Positions 7,531-19,618 of a stretch of DNA of 24,487 bases are shown here, one piece after another. This DNA is from Catenaria anguillulae PL171 (taxonomy: Eukaryota; Blastocladiomycota; Blastocladiomycetes; Blastocladiales; Catenariaceae): the NCBI GenBank assembly GCA_002102555.1, contig MCFL01000337.1:1-24487 (forward strand). Reading direction: 5' to 3'. Under the pieces are notes generated by a model that was not told the origin of the DNA, searched no databases, and was given only the letters and a program-made list of their open reading frames with translations. A program made the position numbers and the translations under genes. Within the stretch, counting starts at the first letter, position 1, and the number at the start of each line of letters is the position of its first letter.

Positions 7531-10500
7531 ATGGCCGCCGCTCGCGCTCAGGGTGCTACGGCCCACTCGCAACTGGGCGGCGCCAACTCGGCCAACCCAG
7601 CCGCAATCTTTGTCGTCACGTCGCTCGAAAAGCTCGTGGCGCTCAAGGAAGTCAAGAAGCTGCCCAAGCTCAAAGATTCCGCCGCCACAACACTCAGTCC
7701 GTCTCTCCCTCCTCCATTTTGCGCTCTGCTTGCCGCACTGATTCTCTGTCGGCGACACTAACGTCCGCCATACAAATGCCAACCGCTAGACACCATCAAG
7801 GCCCTCCTTGACCATGCCAGCGAATCCACCACCTCCGCCAATGCCGCCTCACGCGCCTCTGCCACCGCGGGCGTGCAAAAGATCCTGACCCCTGACCTCA
7901 TGCGCAAAATGTTTGAGCCCTTGCAGCTTGCATGTGCCTCACGATCACCCGCCATCATTGCCGTTGCCCTAGACTGCATCGCCAAACTCATCTCATACAA
8001 CGTGCTCGTTGACAACACGCCGTACCGCGTCCCCGACGACGACGCTTTGGGCGACTCAACCCCTGATTTGTCGAAGCCACTCGACTCGCCCGTTCCGCAA
8101 CCCGTGTCCGCTTCGCCCAAGTCACCGCAGGTTCCTCCGGCGAGCGATGCTGCGCAGACGCCGCAACGGCCGCTGATTGAAACGGCAGTCGATCTCGTTT
8201 GCGAGTGCAACATTGGGGAAAGCACGGACGAAAAGGTGCACTTGCAAGTGATCAAGGCGCTGCTTGCCGCCGTGTCGTCGACGGCCGTGCCCATTCATGG
8301 AAACGTGCTGCTCAAGGCGATCCGCACCACTTGGAACATTTTCCTCGTGTCAAAGTCACCGCAGATTCAAATGGTGGCTCAGGGATCGTTGACGCAAATG
8401 ATGACAACCGTTTACGGCCGCGCTGCAACGTCATCGTCCTCGTCACCGTCCGCTGGCGCATCGCACGGCGGGTTGGACAATCCGTCCACGTTGTCGTCGT
8501 CAAACTTTTTGCTCACTTCGGGCTATTCTGCATCGGCGTTGCGGTCTCCCGGGGTGGCCACCGCGTCCAGTGTGGGCTCTGGGTCGGCACCGCAATCTCA
8601 GGTCGCGTCTGAAACGGCATCGCCGGCGATTCCGTCCATTGCTGCACCCAACGAGTCGCCGCGCCAGAGCACTGCTTCAAGATCAGCCACGCCAGCACCT
8701 ACCACTGGCATCGACTCGCCACGCCCAACATCTCCCTCGCCTCCGCCCTCGGAACCTTCGACTGCGGCCGACCCAGGCACCGCCTCGATCGCCTCCTCTA
8801 CTCTGCACCGTCGCGACTCGGTGTCCTTTTCGCGTGACCCACGCACCACGACGCAAGACGAACTGTACGCGCGCGACGCCTATTTGTCGTTCCGCGCCCT
8901 GTGCAAGCTGGCAACCAAGGCCGAGGCCGCCAATGCCACGTCGGATGTGCGCTCGACCGCCATTCAATCCCGTGTGCTCGCATTGCAGCTCATCTACCTG
9001 GCCATCAAGTCGTTCCTTGTCATCTTCACCAAACCCTGCTTTGTTCCAACACCGTCATCTCCATCGGGCACATCGGAATCTACCGTGCTTGATGTCGTCC
9101 GCCCACATCTCGGCCTGGCTGTCGGCCGGTCGCTCGCGTCGCCCGTGACGCAAGTCTACAAGGCCGCCCTTGACGTGTTTGTGGCCATTGTGCTGAACCT
9201 GCGCACGGCCATGAAGCGGGAAATCGAGGTGTTTCTCGGGGACGTGCTGCTCAACATTATGGAAATGAAGGCTGCCACGCCTACGCAGAAGGTGGCCATC
9301 TTGTCGTCGCTTGCCGAAATCATGCGCAAGCCCCAAGCGCTCGTTGAAATCTACATCAACTACGACTGCAACCCAGAGGCCCTCGACAACATTTACGAGC
9401 GCATGCTCACGTGTTCTGCCAAGCTTGTGAGCGCGCCCATGCTGCCTGCCATGGAGGCGCCCGTGCCCGGCGAGGCCACCAGCGCAGAGGATGTGCATCG
9501 CGCCGCGTTGAATGCACTGTGTACGGCGCTCAAGTCGTTGCCAGAGTGGATCGGGACGTGTGCACGGCGGCCCGGGTCGCCCGAGCATCTTGGTGCCGGG
9601 CAAGGGGCGGTCGGGTCGAGCGTTGGGTATCCCGCGACAGGCGCCGCGACAGGGTCTGGGATCAATGGGAATACCAGCACGGCTGGGGCACCTGCAACAT
9701 CGTCCTCGGGAACGCAAAGTCCCGCGCCGGGGGCTGCGCCCGCGACCGTGGCGGGCGGCGCAAGTGGCGAGGCGTCAATGAGCATGTCGATGCGGTTCGA
9801 GGACGATCCTGAGGCACTTGTGTCGCGCAAGCAGCAAAAAATGGTTCTGAATGAGGCCATTCAGCTCTTCAACAAGAAGCCAAAGAAGGGAATTGCGTTT
9901 TTGGTTGAGCGAGGGATTGTGGGCAGTACGCCTGGCGAGATTGCGCATTGGTTGCATAGTACCGAGGGCTTAAACAAGCAGGAGTTGGGTGACTACCTTG
10001 GTGATGGGTATGTTTTCTCTGTCTTTGTTGGTCAGCTTGTTACGCCTTGATCCTCACACCCGTAACCAATGCGTCACAGCGACCAAGACATTATCACCAT
10101 CATGCACGCCTTTGTTGACGAAATCGACTTTACGGGCATGACCTTTGTCGATGCACTGCGCCATTTCCTGCAACACTTTCGCCTGCCAGGCGAATCGCAA
10201 AAGATTGATCGCTTCATGCTCAAGTTTGCCGAGCGCTACTACACGACCAACCGCGAGCTCGCCGACAACGTGTTTGCCAACCCAGACACGGCCTACGTGC
10301 TGGCATATTCGGTCATCATGCTCAACACGGACCTACACAACCCGCAAGTCAAGAAGCGCATGACCAAGGACGACTTTGTACGCAACAACCGCGGCATCAA
10401 CGATGGCAAGGACTTGCCCGTCGAGTTTCTCCACGGCATGTTTGACGAGATTGTCGCACATGAAATCAAGCTCAAGGACGATCCGCTTGCCGCGGCCGCC

Positions 10501-13125
10501 GCAAAGGCCGCCGTGGCCAGCACGGCAGGTGCCGTGTCCGTGTCACGCAAAGCCCGCCGTGAGGCGTTTGCACTTGCCCTCGAGGAAATCAATTCAAAGA
10601 TCGAGGTGGCGTTTGACGCGGCGGCCACGAAGCGCAAGTCGGTTGCACAGCGTAGGTATGCCGAATGGATCACGGCGTCACATGCCGAGCACGTTCGGGC
10701 CATGTTTGAGGCCACGTGGATGGCCAACTTGGCGGCCCTGTCGACCGTGTTGCAAAAGTCGGAGGACGCGGCGCAGATTGCACAAATCTTGGAGGCGTTC
10801 AAGCATTGCATTATTGTGAGTTGCGCATTCAACTTGGACTTGGAGCGCAATGCGTTTGTCACGACCTTGTCCAACTTCACGTTGCTCAACAATGCGCAAG
10901 AAATGAAGGAAAAGAATTTCGGCGCCATTCGCACATTGCTCGAGGTGGCTGCTTTGCAAGGGAATGCGTTCAAGAAGAGCTGGTTGGACGTATTGCGGTG
11001 TGTGAGCCAACTCGAGCGGTTCCATGTGATTGCGGCCGAGGACGGCATGGGTGGGGGTGGTGTTGCAGGCGCACACCAAAATGCCGTGTTGCAGCAAGAG
11101 TCGATGAGTCAAGCCATTGTCGTCGCCACGGACAAGATCTTTGCCGGATCCGTCAAGTTGAGCGGGTCGGCAATTGTGGATTTCGTCGAGGCCCTGTGCA
11201 ATGTGTCATGGGACGAGATCCCACGCATGTACTCGTTGACCAAACTCGTCGAGATCTCCTACTACAACATGCAGCGCATTCGTGTCGAGTGGGTCAACAT
11301 CTGGGCCATTCTCGGGCAGCACTTTAACCGCATCGGGTGCCACGGGTCCAAGGATGTGGCGAGCTTTGCCATGGATTCGCTGCGCCAGTTGTCCATGAAG
11401 TTTTTGGAAAAGGAGGAGTTGTCCAACTTCAAGTTCCAGCGCGAGTTTTTGCGACCGTACGAGCACGTGGTGGCTAACCAGCCGTTGACCGATGTCCGCG
11501 ATTTGGTCGTGCGGTGTATTCAGCAAATGATTCAAGCTCGGTCGTCGGCACTGCGCTCGGGCTGGAAGGCCATGTTGTCCGTCTTCACCATCATTGCCCG
11601 GCAAGAGACGTCAGAACCTTTGTTTGTGCTCGCTTATGACGCCGTCAAGTCTATCATGTCCCAGCATTTGGTAGCTGTGCGCGAGTATGGGTACTTTGTC
11701 GACGTGCAGACGACGCTCGTTGCGTTTTGCAAAGCCAAGCTGTCGCAAAAAGTGAGCTTGCAAGCCGTCGAGGCGATTCACAAGTCAATCAAGGTGCTTG
11801 GCGACTCCGAAAAGGCAGATGAGGTCGAATGGTTTGCGGCATTGCAGTCTCTGTACACGGTTGTCGTTGATTGCGAGTTGGAGGTGCGCACACGAGCACT
11901 CACCTACTTGTTTACCGCATTGCGCGACCATGGATCCAAGTTTTCCGCCCCGTTCTGGCAACGAGTCGGCGACGAGATTCTGTTTGAGTTGTTTGCACCC
12001 GTGACCCGCCCCGGTGCTGTCCCACGAGGCGAAGATTTGAGCATTTGGCTCAGCACGACCCTCATTCAAGCGCTTCGTCAATTCATCGACCTCTTTTCCT
12101 CGTTCTACGATCCGCTGCATCACAAGCTCGGTGACGTCTTGCACTTGCTCCAAGTGTGCATCTTGCAAGAGAACGAGACGCTTGCCCGGCTGGGTACCTC
12201 GTGCTTGCAGCAGCTTATGGAGTCGAACGCCAAGAACTTGACGGATGAGGACTGGGACAATGTTTGCGCGACATGGGGCGAACTGTTCCAAGCAACCACG
12301 GCCACCGCACTTCAAGATCCAGCCACGGTCTCGGGCTCGCTCGAGGAGCAACAGGCTAAGTTCCAGCAGATCATTGTCAAGTGCGTGCTGCAGTTGCTCT
12401 TGATTCAAACCATTCTCGAGGTCACGTCGGTCGACGCCGTGTACAATCGGCTACAGTCACGGCACTTGTTGGCGCTTGTGGATACTCTCGAAGCCTCGTA
12501 CGAGTTTGCGCGCAAGTTCAATGGCGACCTCGAGCTGCGCACGTCCCTGTGGAAGTCGGGGTTCACCAAGCAGTTGCCAAATTTGCTCAAGCAGGAGACA
12601 TCGTCCGTGACTTGCCTGTTGCACATTTTGTTCCACATGTACGGCGACTCATCGCTGGACCGCATGTCGGTGCTTTCTGCGGTCGAGGAAAAGTTGATTC
12701 CATTGGCGGTGGTCATTCTCGAGACGTATCGGGACATGGATCCGGATTCACGCAAGCGCAATGCGTCGGCTTGGCGGCCAGTGCTGTTGACGATTCTCAA
12801 CGGGCTCGTCTTGTTCAACGACGAATCGGTGCGTGATCTCTCTTCACACTCATGATCCATCTGCATCGACATTGCTGACATTTGACCCATGTTTGGCTGG
12901 ACGCAGTTCCAACGTCACATCAAGCGGTTTTACCGATTGTCGATTGACTTGCTCATGTACGAGGTCTCGGAAGAGATCCGCACGAGTTTGCACACGGTGC
13001 TCATCCGAACCGAGCAATTCATCAGCAACAGTAGCGCTAACAGCGCGAGTGGGCACGCACACCCAAGCGTGCCCTCTTCGGGAGGTGAAGAGGATCTAGA
13101 CAGTCCTTTTGTGTCTCCATCATGA
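7531..13125 (+). CDS. SEC7: BIG/Sec7-type ARF guanine nucleotide exchange factor
   Basis: Exons 7531-7696, 7790-10007, 10080-12828 and 12907-13125 (introns of 93, 72 and 78 bases) give 1783 residues, almost the length of human BIG2. The protein activates ARF GTPases at the trans-Golgi and endosomes to recruit coats. The N-terminal DCB region is followed by the HUS region with its hallmark box NYDCN at about residues 579-583. The Sec7 domain spans about 736-925. It contains FRLPGESQKIDRF with the catalytic glutamate finger at about E833, and VIMLNTDLHNP. The C-terminal HDS repeats end in the last exon (FQRHIKRFYRLSIDLL). Two long Ser/Ala/Thr/Pro/Gly-rich linkers interrupt the N-terminal half. 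The first intron has an unusual donor, GTCCGT, but the joined frame (TTL-NTIKALLDHA) reads well. No frame breaks. Confidence 0.96.
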
Positions 13126-13362
13126 TTGGCTGGTTCTTTCACCGCCTGCTTTCCGCCCACAAGTATTGTCCTTTCCTCCCACACTTTTGTGGACTGCCTC
13201 AGTTTCGTTTTTTGACCTCATCATCTCTTCCTGCTCTAGGCTTGCGTAAAGTTATCCACCTTCTGTCTCTACACTTACATATATGACAATGGCAACGGCA
13301 AGCATCGGGAAATGAATTCGAAATGCAAGGTTATGCCAAAGGTGATACATAGCAGAAATGAT

Positions 13363-13990
13363 TCAAAAACAACACTCACACTCGAACGGGCACAAGTCGG
13401 TATCGCCGCCTTCTTGCGCAAGCAAGTCCTCGATATAGTACAATGGATAGCCGTCGTCGGTGAACCGTTCTGGTACGTTCCGACGATGCGAGTGAGTGGT
13501 TCTGTCCATGGAACACAGGTAAACCCAGGAGACGCAACAACATACTTTTGCCATTGTTCCCAAGGAACTCATCCATGGACTCCACCTTACGCTTCTTGCT
13601 TTGGGGGGCATTCGATCCAGCTGATGACGATGGCGCTGATGGCGCTGGCTTGTCCGTGTCAAACTCGGAAAACTCGACCACCTTCACACCCGATGCTGCT
13701 GCGGTTGGTTTGATCGGTGCTGCCGGCACACCCTTGCTTGCATCTGCTTCCGTATCCACTTCGGACGCCTTACGCTTCTTTTTTGCCGCTTTCTTGCTAA
13801 TTGATAATGGTTCCGAAGTGGATGCTGATGATGATTCCGTTGCCGTTGGCGTTGCGGCCTTCGGCTTTGGCTTACTGCTGAAAATGTCGTCGATTTCGGA
13901 CGACTTCTTCGTCAAGGGTGTAGAGCCAGAGGCAGCTGGGTTTGGTTTGGCGCTGGGCGGCACGGTAGTCTGTTTCTTGGATTTAGCCAT
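13363..13990 (-). CDS. DUF1764 family protein, function unknown
   Basis: Exons 13990-13546 and 13469-13363 on the minus strand, with a 76-base phase-1 intron (GTATGT to ACCAG), give 183 residues. The N-terminal SSEIDDIFSSKPK motif (EIDDIF at residues 32-37) and the C-terminal pattern RFTDDGYPLYYIEDLL, then GGDTDLCPFECECCF, are the two ends of the DUF1764 family, a small conserved eukaryotic family with no established role. The middle is low-complexity, rich in Lys, Ser, Ala and Pro, with KKAAKKKRK resembling a nuclear or nucleolar signal. An in-frame ATG at 14020 would add ten residues; the inner ATG (MAKSKK) looks more like the family. The gene converges on the Sec7 gene with stop codons about 240 bases apart. 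Confidence 0.85.
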
Positions 13991-14100
13991 GGCTCCTGGA
14001 TGTTGCTGTTGCGATTTCATGGGTTCATGTATTGATTGCTTATTGCCATCTCAGGATGTCCAGAAGCATCACTTTGAATTGGTGCGTCGCATTCCGGCCG

Positions 14101-14111
14101 CACGTGACGTG
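14101..14111. promoter_or_regulatory. Overlapping E-box and CRE-like site, CACGTGACGTG
   Basis: CACGTG runs directly into TGACGTG about 110 bases upstream of the DUF1764 start at 13990. bHLH and bZIP factors respectively prefer such cores. The motif is seen; function is inference. Confidence 0.35.
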
Positions 14112-14779
14112 TTCCCATGCAAAAGGCATTGAACTGCCCGACCCACACCAGCACAGGTCTCAGGTCCGACACTCAGGCTGCTGGCATTGGCATACGAAGC
14201 GAGGGCCTGCTGCCATAAACAGTTGCAAGGCTCTGGACAGGAGACCGAACAATTCGGAGTAGGTAATGGCAATGTACGCAATGCCAGTGGGGAAATTTAA
14301 GGGTGCACACCCCAGGGAATTTCGCAGTCTGAAGCACTGCATGTTGTACATATGTAAATACATTGTTTGCTTGATTGTGAGACACTCGCAAATAGACAAA
14401 CATGCTCGACGCGGGGCGGGCCGGTCGGTCAGGTGAGACATGTGAGACATGAGCAAAGGCAGTCAGCGTTTGTGAGTGTTTGCTCACTTGTTTCTGAAAG
14501 GGTGGCAGTCTCAAGATTCTGTTTGTTGGGAATGGCATCACGGTTGTGTTGCAGCTCGCTACTTGCAGCCAAACTTTCATTGTCCGTCGTCCGCATGCAA
14601 TTGTATGTCCGCCTGCCCGCCGGGTACACGGACCAGGTGGCAATTGCTTCCAGTGCTGCAGGTACAACTTCAACCGCTTGTTCCCCATGCATGGGTTGTT
14701 ATCGCGATTCGGACATGTGCATGGTGAGGGATGGTATGCAGTAGCCAGCCTGTAACCCTCCAGCTGCAAGCATGATGCA

Positions 14780-14787
14780 CCACGTGG
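14780..14787. promoter_or_regulatory. CCACGTGG E-box upstream of the GIT1-like permease
   Basis: An eight-base palindrome about 460 bases upstream of the permease start. In yeasts CACGTG sites bind Pho4 and control phosphate-starvation genes, including GIT1, so a phosphate response is a reasonable but untested guess. Confidence 0.35.
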
Positions 14788-15125
14788 CTCAGTGATGTTG
14801 GGCGAGAGTCGCGTCGGCTTGCCACGAATCCGCCAAGAGCCCGCCGGCCGCGCATACATTCACAACTTGAGGCCCTCATACGATGGACGATATGCTATGT
14901 ACAGGATTCTGTGACCTTCCACCTTCGTCGTCGTGATATCGTTGCACTCTACTCAAGCGTGACCCGGGAACATGATGGAAAGTGCGCCATGCCAGCTGCA
15001 GCCGGCATTCACGCCACGCGTGTGTCTAAAACCAGCTCCCGTCTCACTACAAACACCACTGGCCGAAAAACGTGCCAGAAGCCATGCACTTGACATCCGT
15101 TTTGCCACACTGCGAGCATTTCACC

Positions 15126-15133
15126 TATAAAAG
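15126..15133 (+). promoter_or_regulatory. TATA box of the permease gene
   Basis: TATAAAAG, a consensus TATA box, lies about 120 bases upstream of the ATG at 15249. It is the only strong TATA box seen in the window, which suits a regulated rather than constitutive gene. Confidence 0.6.
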
Positions 15134-15187
15134 AGCCGAGACCCGCTCGCCCTTTCCCGGTCGACCGGACAACTTATCTGTGACTGA

Positions 15188-15201
15188 CCCCCCCCCCCCC
15201 C
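15188..15201 (+). repeat. Homopolymer run of 14 C
   Basis: A run of about 14 C sits between the TATA box and the start codon, probably in the 5' leader. Its exact length is uncertain in any assembly. Confidence 0.8.
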
Positions 15202-15248
15202 GCGAGGTATTCACTTTCAGCCACCCTCTCAAACATAGACACACCGCA

Positions 15249-16852
15249 ATGGAACAACAAGCTTCAGGAACAGCGCGCCGCGCTGCTCAGTTTTCTGGCC
15301 TTGCTGCAGTCTTGGCTTGCGGGGCGGGCCTGTTCTCCGACGGCTATGTCAATGCCGTCGCTGGCCCCGTCAATACGATTCTCAAGTCATATCTGTACAA
15401 AGATGTCCCTGCGACCGACAAGAAGGATCTTTCGTCGATGTTTTCATCCTTTGCCTTCCTCGGTTCGTCTTTCCTTGCCCATTCGCCAGGGAAAGTCATG
15501 TGTCTGACCCGAAACCGCCTGCCATTCTCGAACAGGCACGATTGTCGGCATGCTCACATTCGGATACTTGTCCGACCGAATTGGCCGGCGCTTTGGTATG
15601 CTGTTCGCGAGCATCATGATGATTGTCATGTCGCTCGTCGTGGCCATTCCGGTCGGCTCCGATTTCCGCAGCGTCTACACGTGGTTGATCGTCTGCCGGG
15701 CCATTACGGGTATTGCCATTGGCGCTGAATACCCCGCTGGATCGGTTGCCGCATCCGAAGGATCAGAAAGTGACGACGTCGCCAAGGGTAACCAGCAAAA
15801 GTTCTTTTCGCTCGCAACCAACACGGCCATTGACTTTGGGTTTGTCGTGGCGTCGTTTGTTCCCATGATGTTCCTGGCCATTTTTGGCATGGAAAACCTC
15901 AATGCTGTCTGGCGCTGCACGCTTGCGTTTGGTGCTCTTCCGCCCATGACTATTTTGTACTACCGTTTCAAGATTGGAGAGTCGGAGCACTACGAACGTG
16001 CCGCTATGAAGTCGATTCCATGGGCGTTTGTGATTCGCAAGTACTGGGTCCGCTTCTTTGCCGTGTCCTTTTCGTGGTTGCTCTACGACTTTGTTGCCTA
16101 CGTACGCTTTCCTTTTCCGCTTTCTGCGTCATGATGGTCATCCTCCGGTGTTGCTCACTTGGACGTGTCCCTCATAGCCGGCTGGTATTTACTCGTCACT
16201 TTTCGTGTCTGAAATCTCCCCCGACTCATCCCTCATGTCGGACCTTCTCGTTGGCGGTATTCTCAACTTGTTCTACATTCCCGGTACGCTTCTCGGCGCC
16301 ATGTTTGTCGACAAGTGGGGTCCCAAGAACTCGATGCTGTTTGGCCTTGGTGCCCAAGCCATCTGTGGCCTCATCCTTTCGCTTGGCATTTCGTACCTGC
16401 GCACCAACTTGCCTTTGCTCATCTTCATCTACGGTCTCTTCTTGACCTTCGGCGAATGGGGACCCGGCAATAACCTCGGACTTCTCGCGTCCAAGGCCAT
16501 GGCGCCCACGGCTGTGCGTGGTGTCGCTTACGGTCTGGCCGCTGCCATTGGCAAGGTTGGTGCATTCATCGGCACATATGTGTTTACGCCGATTCAAGAG
16601 CTGTTCCCTGCCCAATCCGATGGGTACTTTGCTGCGCCCTTCTATGTCGGCACCGGATGTGCCGTGCTCGCGTTTGCACTCGTCTTCTTTTTGTTGCCGC
16701 CGGTTGAGGTTGATGGCCTCGCTAAGATGGATCAGGAGTTTATGGCCATGTGCGAAGCCGAGGGGTATGATGTGCGGGCCTTGCTCAAGCACGACGAGGA
16801 TGAAGAAAGGTCGTCGTCTGAAGATCAGCTTGTGGAACCTCAAGCCAAGTAA
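15249..16852 (+). CDS. GIT1: GIT1-like MFS permease (phosphate:H+ symporter family)
   Basis: Exons 15249-15462, 15536-16101 and 16178-16852 (introns of 73 and 76 bases) give 484 residues. The protein is a major facilitator. GYLSDRIGRRFGML (about 81-94) is the motif between helices 2 and 3, and GIAIGAEYPAGSVAASE (about 130-146) is the signature of the phosphate:H+ symporter family in its GIT1 form. GIT1 permeases import glycerophosphoinositol or glycerophosphocholine at the plasma membrane as phosphate and lipid-headgroup sources. Later motifs, AYPAGIYSSLFVSEI and FGEWGPGNNLGLLASKA, support this over PHO84 itself, whose signature reads GGDYPLS. The acidic C-terminus is cytoplasmic by topology. 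No frame breaks. The substrate is inferred from family resemblance. Confidence 0.88.
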
Positions 16853-17088
16853 ATTTGCGTCCTCAAATTCTGAAAAGTGTTGTACTTTTTTTAAAAGTAG
16901 TGTAAATGTATTGCTCAGTTTTGTGCATCACAGTTGCTGATTGCCGCGACAGTGAAAGGAATAAGTGAGAGTTGGCACAGACGTCACAAGTAACTGGGAG
17001 GCGAGAACGAAACAGGAAATCGACTGAGAAGAAAGACAGACACACAAAACTCGACCCACCAACGTGTATCGTATCCAATGAACATCAA
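16853..17088. other. Short spacer between convergent genes
   Basis: This holds the 3' flanks of the permease (+) and the acyl-CoA synthetase (-). It has a T run (ctttttttaaaag) near 16885. No gene. Confidence 0.5.
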
Positions 17089-19618
17089 TTACACATACGC
17101 CTTCTCAATATCGCGCTTGTAATGGTCGACCAACTCCCTGCGCTTCAACTTCATTGCGGCCGTCAACATGCCCGACTGTGGTGTCCACTCTTCGTCGGCC
17201 AACACCACGGCTTGCACCACCTCGGCCGCAACAAACTTGTTTGACTTTGCAATAGCCTTGAGATCGTCCAAAATGGCCGATGCAATGAGCTTTTGATGGC
17301 ACAGTTGCTCCCACGAATCGAATGCAATTCCGTTGGCCTTTGCGAGCGCCTCAATGGCCGCGGGCACGGGCTGGACAATGGCAAGCGGGTACGACCGGAG
17401 CGAGTCGGCGTACACGCAAATGCGCGCAACGTACTTGCTGCCCGCGTACACCGACTCGAGCTTTTCCAGGGCAATGTACTCGCCGTTGCTGAGCTTGATG
17501 AGGTTCTTTTTGCGGTCAATGACGGACAGCGTGCCGTTGGCGTTGAATTGGCCAATGTCGCCCGTCATGAGCCAGCCATCTTCAGTGAACGCCTGGCGTT
17601 TGGTGGAATAGGTGGAACGTGCGTACAGTTAGTGGTTTGGAGAGTGACATGTGGAATCAACGAAAGGATGGTACCTCGGCGGTTGCCTTGGGCTGGTTAA
17701 AGTAACCTTGCGACACGGACGGACCACGGACCCACACCTCGCCCCTTGGCGGGTTTTGTGATGTAAGATAGCCGGCTTCTGGGACATCGACAAGCTGAAT
17801 TTCTGAGCAAGCAACCGGCGGGCCGACCGCGCGAAGCTCGAATCCGACTTCAGGAGAGTACAAGGCAGTCATGGCGCAAACCTGGTAGCGTCAACAGAGG
17901 TCAGGTCAGCGAACACGGGCAAGGCAAGTGGGAAGAATGAGAGACTTACCTCGGTGAGGCCATAGCCTTGAACGATGGGACACACGGCAACCGACAAGAA
18001 CATTTGGGTATCTTCGGAAATCGGGGCACCGCCGCTCAAGCCAAAGCGCAAGCGGCCGCCAGTTTGCGCCTTGACCTTGTTGAAGACGATCGCATCTGCA
18101 ATCCACCCGACAGGGACACCGTTGAGCAAGGCAAACTTTTTGAGCTTGTACATCATCCAGAAAACACGCTGCACAATGGGCTTCATGAGACCAACCTTGC
18201 CCAGGATGCCCTTGCGGATCGTATCCCAGACAACCGGCACACTGGTTGGGGAAAAAAAAACATCTGGTGAGCTGACGGAGAAAATCCAGCCATGGAACCA
18301 AGAACACGACATACCCAGCCAAAACCGTAGGCCGAAGCTCAGCAATGTCACCCTTGCAGTTCCTCACGGACGCATCCGTCAATGTGCGCGGCGACCCATA
18401 CCCCAGCTTTGCGCCAATGTAGAGCAAATACGACTCGACCGCAAACTCCATGACGTGAGCGAGCGGCAAAAACGCCAGGTACGTGTCGTTGGAGGTCAAA
18501 ATACCAGCCAACACAGCCTTGATCCCGCCGAGCGCAGCCACAATGTTGCCATGGGTGAGCATCACACCCTTGGGATTACCCGTTGATCCAGACGTGTACA
18601 TGATGCAGCAAAGGTCCGAGGGCGAGGGCGGGCGGGTTTCGCGTGGGTCAGACAGACCGGTAGCAATGAGTTCGTCGAGGGTAAAGATGGTCATGCCGCG
18701 GGTCTTTGCGGCAGCTTCGAGTTGAGCGAGGTGGTCGGGTGAGGTAGGTTGGCCAAAGTACACAATGTGGCGCAGGTCGGTGGTTTTGCCCAGGATCGAG
18801 GTGAGAACCGGGAAAAGCGAGGCATGCGTGAACACGACGGGGATTTGGGGCTCGTTGAGCGCGTGGAGGAGACCAGGAGCACCGAGAGTCTGCAAGAGAA
18901 AGTATCTCAGTGTTAGATAAATACAAAACAAGGCAAGCAGATGGACCGTTTGGAACGCAACCCGCACGTACGTCGTAGGCGGTAGCAATCGTGATGGATT
19001 GAGAAAAGCATCCATGAGCAAAAAGGCGCCACTCGGGTCTAAGGACGGGAAAGAGCGCCATTTAGCGGTACTTTGGCCAATATCAGGCACACAACAACTA
19101 AAAAGAACGTACGAGGTAGGTGCAAAGATGCAGGCCTTGTCCTTGGGTTGGAAGCCCAATCCGGCCAACGCCGACCCGATCGCCTTGGACTTTGTCAAGA
19201 CCTCGCTCGCCGTCATCCAATGATACGTGGACAGCTCAGAGAATTGCCACTTCTTGGTCTCGCGAACTTCTTGGCCAGCAACAATTTTGACCACCTCCTT
19301 TTGCTCCTCGTGCACCTTGAGCACCTTGCGTGAGCCAAGCATGGGCGAATCGCCATGTTCGCGAGCAGCAAACTCGAGGACATCGTGAACCGAGCGAATC
19401 TTGTTGTCGGGCGTGGCAATCAGGCCGTCCTTGGCCTTGTGGTGGCGGAGGCGGTACGAAACACCAGCGGATTTGGCCGGGATCTTGGCGGTAACGTTGC
19501 GGCCAGACGGGCGCTGGTACAGGAACAAGGAAAGGATCGGCAGCGAGACAAGCGATACAACGACAGGGGCGAGGTAGCCGCCGAGGCCCTCAATCAGGTT
19601 GAAGGCGGCATCCAGCAT
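17089..19618 (-). CDS. Long-chain acyl-CoA synthetase (AMP-forming)
   Basis: Six exons on the minus strand (19618-19113, 19038-18972, 18889-18315, 18241-17950, 17881-17675, 17592-17089) give 716 residues, a usual length for the family. The enzyme activates fatty acids to acyl-CoA using ATP. The ATP-binding loop YTSGSTGNPKG lies at about 289-299. GYGLTE is at 475-480, TGD at about 559-561, and the fatty-acid signature continues as VIDRKKNLIKLSNGEYIALE. An N-terminal hydrophobic stretch (YLAPVVVSLVSLPILSLF) is a probable membrane anchor, placing it at the ER, lipid droplet or peroxisome. The start at 19618 is the first ATG of the frame; the frame upstream opens only with a TTG. All splice joins restore conserved sequence, for example IFAPTS-PEWRLFAHGCFSQ. 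No frame breaks. Confidence 0.95.

Larger units (their letters stand above)
13991..15248. other. Long intergenic region between the divergent DUF1764 and permease genes
   Basis: About 1.25 kb with no gene I can support. It carries E-boxes at 14101-14106 and 14781-14786, a near-tandem gtgagacat pair around 14434-14453, a TATA box at 15126 and a run of 14 C at 15188-15201. A minus-strand open frame of 228 codons (14173-14859) exists, but its composition (Cys, His, Pro, Arg) and the lack of any recognisable motif make it doubtful. Confidence 0.5.

Noticed and set aside
9055..11048. Minus-strand frames of 220 and 251 codons inside the Sec7 gene
   Set aside because: They lie opposite the HUS and Sec7 domains, have no recognisable motif, and arise from the codon bias of the true gene.
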